NCBI RefSeq assembly: GCF_015207755.1
Contig: NZ_JADEWH010000017.1
Location: 1 to 64,000, forward strand
Direction of reading: 5' to 3'
DNA length: 64,000 nucleotides
Origin: Nodularia sp. LEGE 06071
Lineage (GTDB): Bacteria > Cyanobacteriota > Cyanobacteriia > Cyanobacteriales > Nostocaceae
Shown here: positions 39,030-49,129 of the stretch, one piece after another
How the letters are laid out: every line of letters begins with the position of its first letter
Position numbering within the stretch: position 1 is the stretch's first letter
Notes under the pieces: model-generated
The model's database searches: none
Told to the model about the DNA's origin: nothing
The model's input: the letters and a program-made list of their open reading frames with translations, nothing else
Program-made: the position numbers and the translations under genes

Positions 39030-40853
39030 TTAAGCTGGGATGACAAATTTTTCGCTACCTGCTAACCCAAAGGCGGCGTGAATTACTTGCAAAGCTTTCA
39101 CACCTTCTTCTTGTGCTACGACACAGCTAATTTTGATTTCCGAGGTAGCAATCATTTGAATATTGATTTGGTTTTGGGCTAAAGCCTCAAACATTTTAGC
39201 CGCAATACCTGGTTGTCCGACCATCCCAGCACCGACAATACTCACCTTAGCGATCGCATTATCTAAGACAACTTCACCCCAGCCTAATTCGGACGCGACT
39301 TGAGTCAGCATTTTTTGTGTATTTTCCCCATCTATCCGCGAAACTGTAAAAGCAATATCTCGTTTGGGAACACCTTCCACGATGCGACAGCGCTGTGATT
39401 GAATAATCATGTCAACACTGACATTGTGCTGTGCTAATAGTCCAAACAATTTCGCCGCCATCCCCGGCCGATCGGGTACTTGACGAATTGCTAGACGTGC
39501 TTGGTTCATATCTAAGGCGACACCACGTACAGGAGGGGGAGTGGGGAGTGGGGAATCGGAAATTTTTTCTTGTTCCTTTATCCCGTTGTTTTCTTCAATT
39601 TCAAAAGCCTGACGAAGTGCAGCCACAGCGCGATCGCATTCTGTTGCATCGACGACACAACTAACTTTGACTTCACTGGTGGAAATCATTTGGATGTTCA
39701 CTTGCGCTTCAGCTAAGGTGGCGAACATTTTAGCCGCTACCCCAGGACGGCCAATCATTCCTGCACCAGCAATGCTGACTTTGGCAATATTTTGTTCTAC
39801 CATCACTTCCGCTTCGTCAGAGTTGGGGTGAGATTGATTTCTCAATGCTGGGGCGATGGCTGCTGCTACGGCTTCAGCGCGTTTTAATATTGGTGCTGTG
39901 ACAGTAAAAGCAATGTCATTACTATTACCTTCATGTATAGACTGAATAATTAAATCTACATCGACATTTTGCCGAGAGATTTCCCCAAATAACCGCGCCG
40001 CTACCCCTGGTTTATCCGGTACGCGCAACAATGCGACTTTTGCTTGGTCGGTGTCAAATTCGACATGATCTACAGGACGAGCAATTTCTAAGTTGACAAG
40101 CGATCGCCCTTGAGGTTTCGGCGATATCACCCAAGTCCCAGGATCATCAGACCAACTAGATTTCACCACCAGAGGAACACCATAGTTCCGGGCAATTTCC
40201 ACAGCACGCGGATGTAAAACTTTTGCCCCCAAGCTGGCGAGTTCCAGCATTTCATTGCAGGTAATTTCGTCCATTAACTGGGCTTCAGCCACCAAGCGGG
40301 GATCTGTAGTTAAAATACCGGGAACATCCGTATAAATCTCACAAAAATTCGCTCCTATTGCCGCTGCGATCGCTACGGCGGAAGTGTCAGAACCCCCACG
40401 ACCCAAAGTCGTAATTTCCATATCTCTCAGGCTAGATATCCCCTGAAATCCAGCTACTACAACCACTTTACCTTGAGCAATATGATCACTCAGCCGTTGG
40501 GTTTCAATATGCAAAATCCGGGCGCGGGTGTGTTCAGCTTCGGTAACAATTCCCACTTGAGCGCCAGTCATCGAAATAGCTGGCTGTCCGATTTCTTGCA
40601 ATGCCATACTGACTAAAGCAATCGTCACTTGCTCACCAGTAGAAAGCAGCATATCCATTTCCCGGCGGTTGGGATTGCGAGAAATTTCGTTGGCTATTTT
40701 CACCAGTCCATCAGTGGTTTTCCCCATCGCCGAAACCACTACGACTACAGAGTTTCCCGCCTTCACAGTCTTGTAAACACGCTGTGCAACAGCTTGAATA
40801 CGTTCTACCGAACCAACAGATGTACCACCGTATTTTTGAACTATCAGCGCCAT
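39030..40853 (-). CDS. lysC: Aspartate kinase with duplicated ACT domains (607 aa)
   Basis: The enzyme makes aspartyl phosphate, the first step to Lys, Thr, Met and Ile. The kinase domain begins VQKYGGTSVGSVERI, with TTLGRGGSDTSAVA and YTDVPGILTTDPR further on. Two pairs of ACT domains follow (VALLRVPDKPGVAARLFGEI, VSIAGAGMIGRPGVAAKMFA, then a second set), the cyanobacterial arrangement of about 600 aa. They bind Lys/Thr for feedback inhibition. Between the two pairs lies SDSPLPTPPPVRG, encoded by a GGGGAGTGGGGA repeat (about 39530-39580). It is divergent from the sucrose-phosphate synthase gene. Confidence 0.95.
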   Translation of the reverse strand: MALIVQKYGGTSVGSVERIQAVAQRVYKTVKAGNSVVVVVSAMGKTTDGLVKIANEISRNPNRREMDMLLSTGEQVTIALVSMALQEIGQPAISMTGAQVGIVTEAEHTRARILHIETQRLSDHIAQGKVVVVAGFQGISSLRDMEITTLGRGGSDTSAVAIAAAIGANFCEIYTDVPGILTTDPRLVAEAQLMDEITCNEMLELASLGAKVLHPRAVEIARNYGVPLVVKSSWSDDPGTWVISPKPQGRSLVNLEIARPVDHVEFDTDQAKVALLRVPDKPGVAARLFGEISRQNVDVDLIIQSIHEGNSNDIAFTVTAPILKRAEAVAAAIAPALRNQSHPNSDEAEVMVEQNIAKVSIAGAGMIGRPGVAAKMFATLAEAQVNIQMISTSEVKVSCVVDATECDRAVAALRQAFEIEENNGIKEQEKISDSPLPTPPPVRGVALDMNQARLAIRQVPDRPGMAAKLFGLLAQHNVSVDMIIQSQRCRIVEGVPKRDIAFTVSRIDGENTQKMLTQVASELGWGEVVLDNAIAKVSIVGAGMVGQPGIAAKMFEALAQNQINIQMIATSEIKISCVVAQEEGVKALQVIHAAFGLAGSEKFVIPA

Positions 40854-41444
40854 AAGTTTATCTTATATCAATTTTGCCTACTGTCTTCAATGCCCCGCAA
40901 CTTCGGGAAACCTGGAAAGTATTGCCAGTTGTTTAGTTTATTAATTAATATCAGAATCAGTGCCGACAAAAAACCTGTATTTTAGGTTCCTGAGTGACTT
41001 TTTCAACAATGTATCTAAAAATTACTGAAAATTTCCCTCTGCTGAGAGCCATAGTAAAGGTAAGACCATAGTATACTGCGTCAGCCTCGCCATTAAATTA
41101 ATCGATTTACCCACTCTGTGAAATTAGCCACTAGAGGCAGAGAATAAATTATTACTGAATCCGCGATAAAATTGTAGTGATTATTTTGTAATTAATCATC
41201 ACTTGCCGCACAGATAAAACCAAACTTCCCATAACTTCTTGAAACAGTGGAATTTGTGAGATTATCTTTGGGCTTTTTGATGCCTGACAGTCGCTTCTGT
41301 CACAACCATTGTGATAAATTGACCCATTTGTTTTATAATATTTAAACATCAGCATAATTTTTTTTACTAATCTGTAGCGGACAACAGCTATATATGTGAG
41401 GAGCTGTTCCCGGGCTGTAATACAGTAAAATTGAGGAATGCAAA
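40854..41444. other. Divergent promoter region of lysC and sucrose-phosphate synthase
   Basis: 591 bp without a gene. Both promoters must lie here, but I cannot assign them. GAGGAATG lies nine bases before the sucrose-phosphate synthase start. No strong repeat or riboswitch fold is visible. Confidence 0.5.
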
Positions 41445-43646
41445 ATGTCAAATAGCCCAGGGTTGTATATTCTGCTAGTCAGCGTTCACGGCTTAATTCG
41501 TGGTAAAAATTTAGAACTAGGACGAGATGCTGACACGGGTGGACAAATTAAATATGCTCTAGAACTCGCTCAAGCTTTAGCAGCAAACCCACAAGTAGAA
41601 CGAGTAGACCTGGTAACCCGTTTAGTCAATGATCCCAAAGTTAGTTCCGATTATGCTCAACCTGTAGAAGTTCTCAGTGACAAAGCCCAAATTATTCGTT
41701 TGAACTGCGGGCCACGTCGCTATCTCCGCAAAGAAGTTCTCTGGCCGCATTTAGATAATTTTGCCGATGAATTACTCAAGCACTTGCGCCAAGTGGGAAA
41801 ATTACCCCATGTGATTCATAGCCATTACGCCGATGCGGGATATGTGGGTTGTCGAGTTGCAGGTTGGTTAGGTGTACCACTTGTGCATACTGGTCACTCC
41901 CTCGGACGGGTTAAACAACAAAGACTTTTAGAGCATGGTACTAAAAAAGAAACCATTGAAAGCACTTATCACATTAGTACACGCATTGAAGCCGAGGAAA
42001 CGACCTTGGCGAGTGCTGCATTAGTCATCGCTAGTACCAATCAAGAGGTGACACAGCAGTACGGTATTTACGACCACTATCAACCAAATAGAATGGTTGT
42101 AATTCCGCCTGGGGTAGCACTGAAAGAATTTTACCCGGTTCCGGAAAATTGGCAGGAACCACCTATTTATCAGGATTTAAAACGATTTCTGAATAATCCG
42201 GAAAAGCCCATGATTATGGCGCTTTCTCGTCCAGCTATTCGCAAAAATGTTGCGACTCTGGTCAAAGCCTATGGTGAAGATCCAGAATTGCGTAATTTAG
42301 CAAATTTAGTCCTGATTTTAGGAAATCGAGATGACATCACCACGATGGAATCAGGGCCACGCCAGGTACTGACCGAAATTTTTCAGTTAATCGATCGCTA
42401 CGACCTTTACGGATACGTCGCCTATCCCAAACACCACCGTTCTGATGAAGTCGCTGAACTCTATCGATTGTTGGCGAAAACACGGGGAGTTTTTATCAAT
42501 CCGGCATTAACTGAGCCTTTTGGTCTCACCTTAATTGAAGCTACAGCCTGCGGTGTGCCAATTATCGCTACCTCAGATGGTGGACCGCGAGATATCCTGG
42601 AAGCTTGCGAAAATGGGATGTTAATTGACCCTCTTGATATTAAACAGATTCAGGATGGTCTGCGAACAGCACTCACAAATCGGGAACAATGGGAAACTTG
42701 GTCTAAAAATGGATTAGATCGAGTTCGAGAAAATTTTTCTTGGCAAAGTCACGTAGAACGTTATCTCGAACAAGTGCAGCAGTTACCGCAACGACGAGTC
42801 CAATCGCTGCTGAGTCCTTTACCAAAAGCTTTAGCAACTGACCTTCCTGATTGGAACATTCCCGATCAAAACCGCTTACCAACCGCAGATCGTTTTCTCG
42901 TTTGTGAAATCGATAACACCTTATTAGGTGACCAGGAAGCTTTACACAAACTCATTGAACGACTGCATAACGAAGGTCACTCCACTGGAGTGGGAATTGC
43001 TACCGGGCGCAACTTGGAAAGTTCCTTACAAATGTTAGAAGAATGGCATTTTCCCAGACCAGACTTGCTGATTGTCTCCGCAGGTAGTGAAATCTATTAT
43101 GGGCCGCAGGTAGTCCCAGATACGAACTGGCAAAGACACATTGGCTACCATTGGAACGCTAACGCTGTTCGTCAAGCAATGGAAGAACTACCCGGAGTCG
43201 GGCTGCAACCTCCGGAAGCTCAAGGTAAGTTTAAACTCAGCTACTTTATTGATGAAACCAAATCCTTAAGCTTCAAGGAAATTATGCGTCATCTGCGACG
43301 GCGTAGGCTCCATGTCAAAGGAATTTACAGCCATAATATGTATCTTGATTTGTTACCCATCCGGGCTTCTAAAGGTGATGCTATTCGTTATTGTGCCTTG
43401 AAGTGGGGATTACCTATTAAACGATTCTTAGTCGCAGGTGCATCTGGTAATGATGAATCAATGCTGTCTGGGAATACCCTAGCTGTGATTGTGGGTAACT
43501 ACAGCGCCGAACTGGAAAAGTTGCGTGGCTATCCCCAAATTTACTTTGCCGAAGGACATTATGCTTGGGGAATCTTGGAAGCACTAGATAGCTATGACTT
43601 TTTTGGTACTCTGTCTCAGGCAGAACCGGAAATGACAGCAGTTTGA
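41445..43646 (+). CDS. sps: Sucrose-phosphate synthase with C-terminal HAD domain (733 aa)
   Basis: It makes sucrose-6-phosphate from a nucleotide-glucose and fructose-6-phosphate, for compatible solute and carbon transport in filamentous cyanobacteria. The GT-B domain (1-455) starts LYILLVSVHGLIRGKNLELG and has RDADTGGQIKYALELA, HSHYADAGYVG, HTGHSLGRVK, and the catalytic ExxxxxxxE-type FINPALTEPFGLTLIEA. The HAD domain (about 480-720) resembles sucrose-phosphate phosphatase, but motif I is CEIDNTLLG: the nucleophile Asp is Glu488. This phosphatase part is therefore probably inactive and structural or regulatory. Confidence 0.92.
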   Translation: MSNSPGLYILLVSVHGLIRGKNLELGRDADTGGQIKYALELAQALAANPQVERVDLVTRLVNDPKVSSDYAQPVEVLSDKAQIIRLNCGPRRYLRKEVLWPHLDNFADELLKHLRQVGKLPHVIHSHYADAGYVGCRVAGWLGVPLVHTGHSLGRVKQQRLLEHGTKKETIESTYHISTRIEAEETTLASAALVIASTNQEVTQQYGIYDHYQPNRMVVIPPGVALKEFYPVPENWQEPPIYQDLKRFLNNPEKPMIMALSRPAIRKNVATLVKAYGEDPELRNLANLVLILGNRDDITTMESGPRQVLTEIFQLIDRYDLYGYVAYPKHHRSDEVAELYRLLAKTRGVFINPALTEPFGLTLIEATACGVPIIATSDGGPRDILEACENGMLIDPLDIKQIQDGLRTALTNREQWETWSKNGLDRVRENFSWQSHVERYLEQVQQLPQRRVQSLLSPLPKALATDLPDWNIPDQNRLPTADRFLVCEIDNTLLGDQEALHKLIERLHNEGHSTGVGIATGRNLESSLQMLEEWHFPRPDLLIVSAGSEIYYGPQVVPDTNWQRHIGYHWNANAVRQAMEELPGVGLQPPEAQGKFKLSYFIDETKSLSFKEIMRHLRRRRLHVKGIYSHNMYLDLLPIRASKGDAIRYCALKWGLPIKRFLVAGASGNDESMLSGNTLAVIVGNYSAELEKLRGYPQIYFAEGHYAWGILEALDSYDFFGTLSQAEPEMTAV

Positions 43647-43703
43647 CCGCAGAGGCTGAGGATCGGGGGGATTTGCAACTCCCCTGACTGCTCAAAGGGT
43701 TTG

Positions 43704-45089
43704 TTATTCAATTTTGAGGACAACTAATGTCATATCATCGGTGTTTTGCTTTTCAGCACCGATAAATTGCAAAACTTGGTCAAATAGATAATCCACAATT
43801 TCCTGTGGGCTAGTGTAATACCTGCAAGCGGCATTAAAGGCAGCAACGAAATTTTCTTCGTCGAAGCGATCGCCACTAGCAGCCGCCGCATCAGTCAAAC
43901 CATCTGTATAATAAATTACTGTGTCCCCAGGTTCTAACTGTGCCTGGGCATCTTCATATTGGCTATTGTGATCTAACCCAATCAGCATTCCCAACGTATC
44001 CAAGCGAGTAATAGTTTTCGTGGCGGCGTGCCACCATAAAGGAGGATTGTGTGCCGCATTACTATAAGATAAAACTCGATTAAAGGGATTATATTCTGAG
44101 TAAAACAGCGTCACAAAACGGTGGGAATTTTCTAAATCCGCATACATAACGCGATTCAAATTTTGCAGAATTATACATGGGGAATTACCATGTAACACCT
44201 CTCCGCGCAGCATTCCCCGCATCATCGTCATAATTAGTCCGGCTGGGACACCTTTACCCATAACATCGCCAATTACCAAACCCCAGCGCCCATTTTCCTG
44301 AGCAGTTTTGCCATTTAGCTGCACCTGATTGCTATTGGTGGGGATAAAATCGTAGTAATCTCCACCGACACGATTAGCCGGTTTACAACGTGCAGCTAGA
44401 GTTGCACCAGGAATATACGGACATTGACGCGGTAAGAGTCGCCGTTGAATTTCTGCGCCAATTTCTAGTTCTTGATCTAGGCGTTCTTTTTTTCTCAGTT
44501 CTACTGCTAGTTCGTCGTTTTCAATAGCTACAGCCGTTTGGTCTGCTACCAGTCTGACTAACTTTTGTCTGGTTTCCGTCCAGCTATATTCCGGGTCACG
44601 GCTGAGGACGTAAAGCCACCCCCGTTCTGTATGCTTCACCAAAATCGCTGTGCCAAAGATTTGCACATCTGGCCCCAAGTGGCGATGCATTTGGTCATCC
44701 AAAATCCCCGTAGCTGTTGCTAAAGGAGATGTCTTAGACAGAAGTGTGATTTGACTACTAGCCGTTTCTAAGGCTTTGCGGATGTTCTTCCGCTGGCGGC
44801 TATCCTGCCAGTGTAGCTGCTCTAACCTAATTTGACCGTTAGGTTTATGCAGGAACAAAGCACTACCATCAGCATCTGTGACTCTGGTGGCCATTAACGG
44901 GATCAGCTCCAAAAACTGGTTCAAATTATTGAAGCTTCTCAGGGCAAATCCTAAAGAACTGAGTAAATCTTGGATTTTATTCTGTTCTCGGTGCAGCCGG
45001 GCCACGAGTTCTTTGAGTGCCACCACTGGCGTGACATCCGTCGCAGCACTACTATTACTATCAGTGGGTTGAGAGGGCAGTTGAGACAC
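43704..45089 (-). CDS. GAF and PP2C (SpoIIE/RsbU-type) Ser/Thr phosphatase (461 aa)
   Basis: The N-terminal part has a short coiled coil and a GAF domain (about 60-200, DADGSALFLHKPNGQIRLEQ). The C-terminal PPM/PP2C domain (about 240-460) shows the metal aspartates: RVGGDYYDF, IGDVMGKGVPAGL, YTDGLTDAA and NTDDMTLVVLK. Such proteins usually control partner-switching by dephosphorylating anti-anti-sigma-like proteins. No STAS or anti-sigma partner is adjacent. The gene is convergent with the sucrose-phosphate synthase gene. Confidence 0.88.
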   Translation of the reverse strand: MSQLPSQPTDSNSSAATDVTPVVALKELVARLHREQNKIQDLLSSLGFALRSFNNLNQFLELIPLMATRVTDADGSALFLHKPNGQIRLEQLHWQDSRQRKNIRKALETASSQITLLSKTSPLATATGILDDQMHRHLGPDVQIFGTAILVKHTERGWLYVLSRDPEYSWTETRQKLVRLVADQTAVAIENDELAVELRKKERLDQELEIGAEIQRRLLPRQCPYIPGATLAARCKPANRVGGDYYDFIPTNSNQVQLNGKTAQENGRWGLVIGDVMGKGVPAGLIMTMMRGMLRGEVLHGNSPCIILQNLNRVMYADLENSHRFVTLFYSEYNPFNRVLSYSNAAHNPPLWWHAATKTITRLDTLGMLIGLDHNSQYEDAQAQLEPGDTVIYYTDGLTDAAAASGDRFDEENFVAAFNAACRYYTSPQEIVDYLFDQVLQFIGAEKQNTDDMTLVVLKIE

Positions 45090-45759
45090 AGGTAAAGGTA
45101 TTATTGCACTTGATATAGATAGAGTTGAGATTACTTATAAATAAAGTAAGTTGCTGGAGAATTGCTAAATTATATTGGGACAAGACTTATGACTTTAGCA
45201 AGAGTAAAAAGACGTAAGACATAGCTGGAGATAAGTATTATATTTGCTTATTACATCTATGGCTAAATATAGATGTATGTTAAATCAAAAATGACTCAGT
45301 AAAAATCAGCAAATTCTGTCATCACCTATAAAGCCTTGATTTTTTCCAGAACTTAATTAGCAAATCATACATCTTTAGACCCAAAAAAATACCTTGTCAA
45401 CAAAATAATTTTGTGAGGTTTTCTGATTTTCTCCTGGAACTGTGAAGTCTAAGGTCTGAAGTGCCACAGAAAGGCAGGGGTAGGGGGGCAGGGGAGCAGG
45501 GGGCAGGGGAGCAGGGGGCAGGGGTGAAACGGAATTAGTGCAAAGTATAGCAAAGTACTAAGAGGACTTTGCTATAGAAGCGGAGTATGGCTACGTTATG
45601 CAAGTTACAGGTCAGCGTAAATAGTACAACTACCACGGAAGGTCTCCCAGAGAAGCCCCGTTCTTCAAGGACGCTTGAACTGGGGCGGGGTACAAGCGTC
45701 CTCTGAGTCTTTCCCCCTGCTCCCTGCTCCCTGCTCCCCTGCCTCTTTTGAGGGCGGCG
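45090..45759. other. 670-bp gene-free stretch with repeats and an IS-end-like hairpin
   Basis: AT-rich upstream DNA of the phosphatase gene, then G-rich heptamer repeats (about 45475-45525 and, inverted, 45715-45745). Between them lies a structured stretch (45655-45702) with two alternative stems. No gene is visible. Confidence 0.6.
45655..45702. other. Two mutually exclusive stems, possible IS605-type end or small RNA
   Basis: GCCCC/GGGGC with inner TTC/GAA (45655-45686), and AGGACGCTTG (45668-45677) with CAAGCGTCCT (45693-45702), cannot form together. The pattern resembles right-end hairpins of tnpB elements, but no transposase remains. Confidence 0.35.
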
Positions 45760-47460
45760 TTAGCCACTCAATAGAGCTTCGACAAACTCGTAGCTAGAAA
45801 AAGGTCGCAAATCTTCTATGCCTTCACCAGCTCCAATAAAGCGAATGGGCAAACCTAGCTGCTGTACAACGGCTAAGGCCACACCTCCCTTGGCTGTACC
45901 ATCTAGTTTGGTTAAGACTACGCCACTGAGTTGGGCGGCTTGGGCGAAAACTTCAGCTTGGCGCAATCCATTTTGCCCTAGAGTGGCATCTAAAACCAAT
46001 AGGGATTCTATTTTGGCATTAGGGGCTTTTTTGTCAATAATCCGCCGGATTTTGGCGAGTTCGTCCATTAAGTTTTTCTTATTTTGCAGTCGCCCGGCTG
46101 TATCTACTAAGAGTAATTCAGTTTCTCGTGCTTGGGCAGCTGCGATCGCATCAAATACCACGGCGGCGGGGTCTGTATTCTTCCCCGGATTGGCAATGAC
46201 ATCTACACCGCTTCTTTTACCCCAAACCTTCACCTGTTCCACAGCCGCAGCCCGGAAGGTATCTGCTGCCCCAATTAAGCATTTATAACCGGATTTTTGG
46301 GCGAGGTGGGAGATTTTGCCGATAGTAGTGGTTTTACCCGCACCATTGACCCCTGTAATTAACCAAATATTTAAGGTTTCTTTTTCTGGGGTAAAGCTAG
46401 AAGTTTGGGCTTTTTGCAATGGCGCATCTAACATTTCCCGCAAGATTTGTTTGAGATAGGCGATCGCCTCCTCCGGTGGAGTGACTTCTGCTAAGAGTTT
46501 TTTCTGTAGCGCACTAATAATGTAATCTGTGGCTTCTACACCCACATCAGCTTGTAGCAGTGCGGCTTCTATTTCTGCCACAGCCGCTTGATTCAGTGGC
46601 CCCTGCCCCACAATTGCCTTCAGTTGATTGAGGATATTACGACGGGTTTTGCCTAACCCTTGGCGGAGCTTTTTCAGCCAAGTAATTTCTTCAATAGAAA
46701 CATCTTCTGGTCGTCTACCTTGAGCGGCTAATACTTCTGCTGACCAGACAAAACCTTCATCAAAAGCTAATCCGTCAATATCTTCGGCTGTTTCTGTTGT
46801 GGTGGCTACTGCTGGTAATACTTCCGGTGTCGGTACTTCAATAGCGCTGGCTATCAGCCGTTCTTGTTTGGCTTGCCGTTCTGCCGCCGCCCGTTCTAAA
46901 AAGGATAAATTACTCGGTGCTATTGGTTCTAGTGTAGTTTCTGCTTCAGTGCCTGTAGTCGATGACTCCTCAATTGCGGCTACTGCCTCTGGTGGTGCTG
47001 TCGGTGGCGCGGTTTCAATCTCCGCCGTTGCCGTTTCTACTTCTGGCGTTTCTAGTGGTGCTTCCACATCCACTGCCTCAACAGCCGTTTCTACTTCTGG
47101 AGTTTCTGGTGGTGTTTCCACATCCACTGCCGCAGTTGCAGTTTCTACCGTTGCAGATGTTTCTGGTAGTGTTTCCACATCCACTGCCGCAGTTGCATTT
47201 TCTACCGTTGCAGATGTTTCTGGTAGTGCTTCCACATCCACTGCCGCAGTTGCAGTTTCTACTTCTGGAGTTTGTTGTTTTTGCTGAATATTCTTATAGG
47301 CAGATTTAGCAAAGGCCAATAAATCTGCCGTTGCATCTGGTGTAGAAGTTACATCTGGCTCTGCTTCTGCTTCTGGAACTGGAGGAGTTTCTTCCTGTTT
47401 TTGTTCAGATGGGGTATCAGAGGAATCGTTATATTTACGGCGGAACCAATTAAAAACCAT
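45760..47460 (-). CDS. ftsY: Signal recognition particle receptor FtsY (566 aa)
   Basis: FtsY docks the SRP-ribosome complex at the membrane and hydrolyses GTP with Ffh. The NG domain (about 255-566) has LITGVNGAGKTTTIGKIS (G1), DTFRAAAVEQ, LLVDTAGRLQNK and TKLDGTAKGG. The N-terminal A domain is acidic and unusually long because of a tandem repeat (residues 67-140). The first residues (MVFNWFRRKY) form a basic aromatic membrane-targeting start. The gene lies downstream of nusB on the same strand. Confidence 0.95.
   Translation of the reverse strand: MVFNWFRRKYNDSSDTPSEQKQEETPPVPEAEAEPDVTSTPDATADLLAFAKSAYKNIQQKQQTPEVETATAAVDVEALPETSATVENATAAVDVETLPETSATVETATAAVDVETPPETPEVETAVEAVDVEAPLETPEVETATAEIETAPPTAPPEAVAAIEESSTTGTEAETTLEPIAPSNLSFLERAAAERQAKQERLIASAIEVPTPEVLPAVATTTETAEDIDGLAFDEGFVWSAEVLAAQGRRPEDVSIEEITWLKKLRQGLGKTRRNILNQLKAIVGQGPLNQAAVAEIEAALLQADVGVEATDYIISALQKKLLAEVTPPEEAIAYLKQILREMLDAPLQKAQTSSFTPEKETLNIWLITGVNGAGKTTTIGKISHLAQKSGYKCLIGAADTFRAAAVEQVKVWGKRSGVDVIANPGKNTDPAAVVFDAIAAAQARETELLLVDTAGRLQNKKNLMDELAKIRRIIDKKAPNAKIESLLVLDATLGQNGLRQAEVFAQAAQLSGVVLTKLDGTAKGGVALAVVQQLGLPIRFIGAGEGIEDLRPFSSYEFVEALLSG
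47041..47262 (-). repeat. ftsY: Coding tandem repeat in ftsY (about 4 units of 18-19 aa)
   Basis: Units of the form VETATAAVDVETLPETSAT, two of 57 bp and two of 54 bp, encode an acidic, probably disordered linker. A partial fifth unit follows. The high nucleotide identity between units points to recent expansion by slippage or unequal recombination. Confidence 0.9.
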
Positions 47461-47619
47461 TGCAGCTATAGGTATTAGTTGTGAGTTTAAGTTATTAGTT
47501 ATTAGTTAAAAGTTTAATCCCTCCCTTTCGATTATCCTCACCTCTCAAAGCCAGTTTGCCCAACAGGGGGGAAGCACCCTAAACAACTGGCTGATTCTCA
47601 CAACGGTCAGGATCAAAGA

Positions 47620-48249
47620 CTACACGGCTGCTTTTTGTTCTGTGACTCGGCGCAGAACCCCATTAATAAACCGATGTCCTTCATCTCCACTGTAGCGTTT
47701 GGCTAGTTCCACAGCTTCGTTGATCGCCACTCTGTCTGGGAGATTGAAAAACCTCATTTCTCCCACAGCGATTCGCAAAATATCTCGGTCTATTTGGGCT
47801 AGGCGAGTCACTTGCCAATCCACTAAAGCAGAGGAAATTTCCTCATCGATCATGACTCGGTGTTCGCTGATTACCTTGACCAATTCGATCGCATATCTGC
47901 CCACTTCTTTGTCTTGATTTGCTAGTTGAATCAATTCGGGGAACTCAACTGCGGCTCCGAGTTGATTGATGGCAGTTTGGGTGTAGTCAATGGCCTCCTT
48001 GAGGAGGTTTCTGGCAGTATTCAGGTCAGAGGCGCGAGTTTGGCTAGTTAAGAGGCGCTCGTTACTGCGTTGCAGTTCTCCTGTGGCGTTATCTAGAGTA
48101 TCTTGCACTTCTGATCTCAGGGTGCGGACTGTGGCTAGCACTAGTTTTGGTAGATGCTCTTCTGTCAATTTTTTGGGGTTAATTGGCAACTGGCTGAGAC
48201 TTAATAGTGCCAATTCACGAGCAATTTGTTGGGGTTTTCGTTCTTGCAT
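47620..48249 (-). CDS. nusB: Transcription antitermination factor NusB (209 aa)
   Basis: NusB binds boxA RNA with S10 to keep rRNA transcription going. The family's helical core is at the C-terminus ([25 protein letters not shown], shown here only in part; then [26 protein letters not shown]). The N-terminus has [12 protein letters not shown], and a central insert of about 70 residues typical of cyanobacterial NusB. It lies between the DUF502 gene and ftsY, all on the minus strand. Confidence 0.93.
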   Translation of the reverse strand: MQERKPQQIARELALLSLSQLPINPKKLTEEHLPKLVLATVRTLRSEVQDTLDNATGELQRSNERLLTSQTRASDLNTARNLLKEAIDYTQTAINQLGAAVEFPELIQLANQDKEVGRYAIELVKVISEHRVMIDEEISSALVDWQVTRLAQIDRDILRIAVGEMRFFNLPDRVAINEAVELAKRYSGDEGHRFINGVLRRVTEQKAAV

Positions 48250-48355
48250 GGAAGTGAGTGCCTAAGCACTAATGATTAGAGGTGAGTAATGAAGCAATTG
48301 TGGCAAAGTCAGATAATCATACTATCTATTTACTGGTAACTTTGCCGGATTTATT

Positions 48356-49129
48356 TTAAGTTTCCTCGCCGGGGATAATTGGCAGCTTGGTTTCTAAGGT
48401 TGGTATTTCTAGATTTCGCTCTTGGGACATAACTAGGGCAGGTAGAGGGTTATTCTGAGAGACGATACCGCCGGAAACTAAAACTTTAAATGCGTCTTCT
48501 ATGGGCATAGATAGGTTGACTACCTCGTCCTCTGGAACGATCGCATACCATCCTGTGGTGGGATTTGGAGTACTGGGAATGAAAACACTGAGCATGGGAC
48601 GGGGCATATGAGCTTGAATATCGCTACTCATAGTCCCTGTCACGAAGCCGATCGCCCATATTCCTCTTCTGGGATACTCTACTAAAATCACCCGGCGAAA
48701 TTTGTCGTTGGAATCTTTGAGTAGGGTAGCTAAAAGCTGTTTCAGGGTTTTGTATACCTGTCCAGCTAAGGGAATTGCTTGCAATAGTCGCTCACCAAAA
48801 TCCAATAACCAACGCCCCGCAATATTGCGAGCCATCAACCCTATTAAAAGAATGCTTAACAGAGGAACAGCAAGTCCCACAGCTAGATTCAGTATATTTA
48901 CTACTATAGGTTGGAGACCGTCAAAGGGATTCAGTTGTTTGGGAATTTTGGTGAGAAAGTTGATTACCCAATTAGCGATAGTAATGGTGAGCCAAATAGT
49001 TGTTGCTAAAGGAATTACTACCAACAACCCAGCAATCAAGTCATTCTTTAAATCCTGTTTTAGGTGATTAATTCCCAAGTCCCTATTCTCCTGTTTTAGG
49101 CTACTGGAACTTTTGTGATTGGTATTCAT
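48356..49129 (-). CDS. DUF502 membrane protein (257 aa)
   Basis: Two N-terminal membrane spans (LIAGLLVVIPLATTIWLTIT and LAVGLAVPLLSILLIGLMA) precede a soluble domain with GERLLQAIPLAGQVYKTLKQ, LVEYPRRGIWAIGFVTG and VFIPSTPNPTTGWY. This is the DUF502 pattern (plants: COV/LCV proteins). The molecular role in bacteria is not established. The gene is upstream of nusB in the same direction, 107 bases apart. Confidence 0.88.
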   Translation of the reverse strand: MNTNHKSSSSLKQENRDLGINHLKQDLKNDLIAGLLVVIPLATTIWLTITIANWVINFLTKIPKQLNPFDGLQPIVVNILNLAVGLAVPLLSILLIGLMARNIAGRWLLDFGERLLQAIPLAGQVYKTLKQLLATLLKDSNDKFRRVILVEYPRRGIWAIGFVTGTMSSDIQAHMPRPMLSVFIPSTPNPTTGWYAIVPEDEVVNLSMPIEDAFKVLVSGGIVSQNNPLPALVMSQERNLEIPTLETKLPIIPGEET

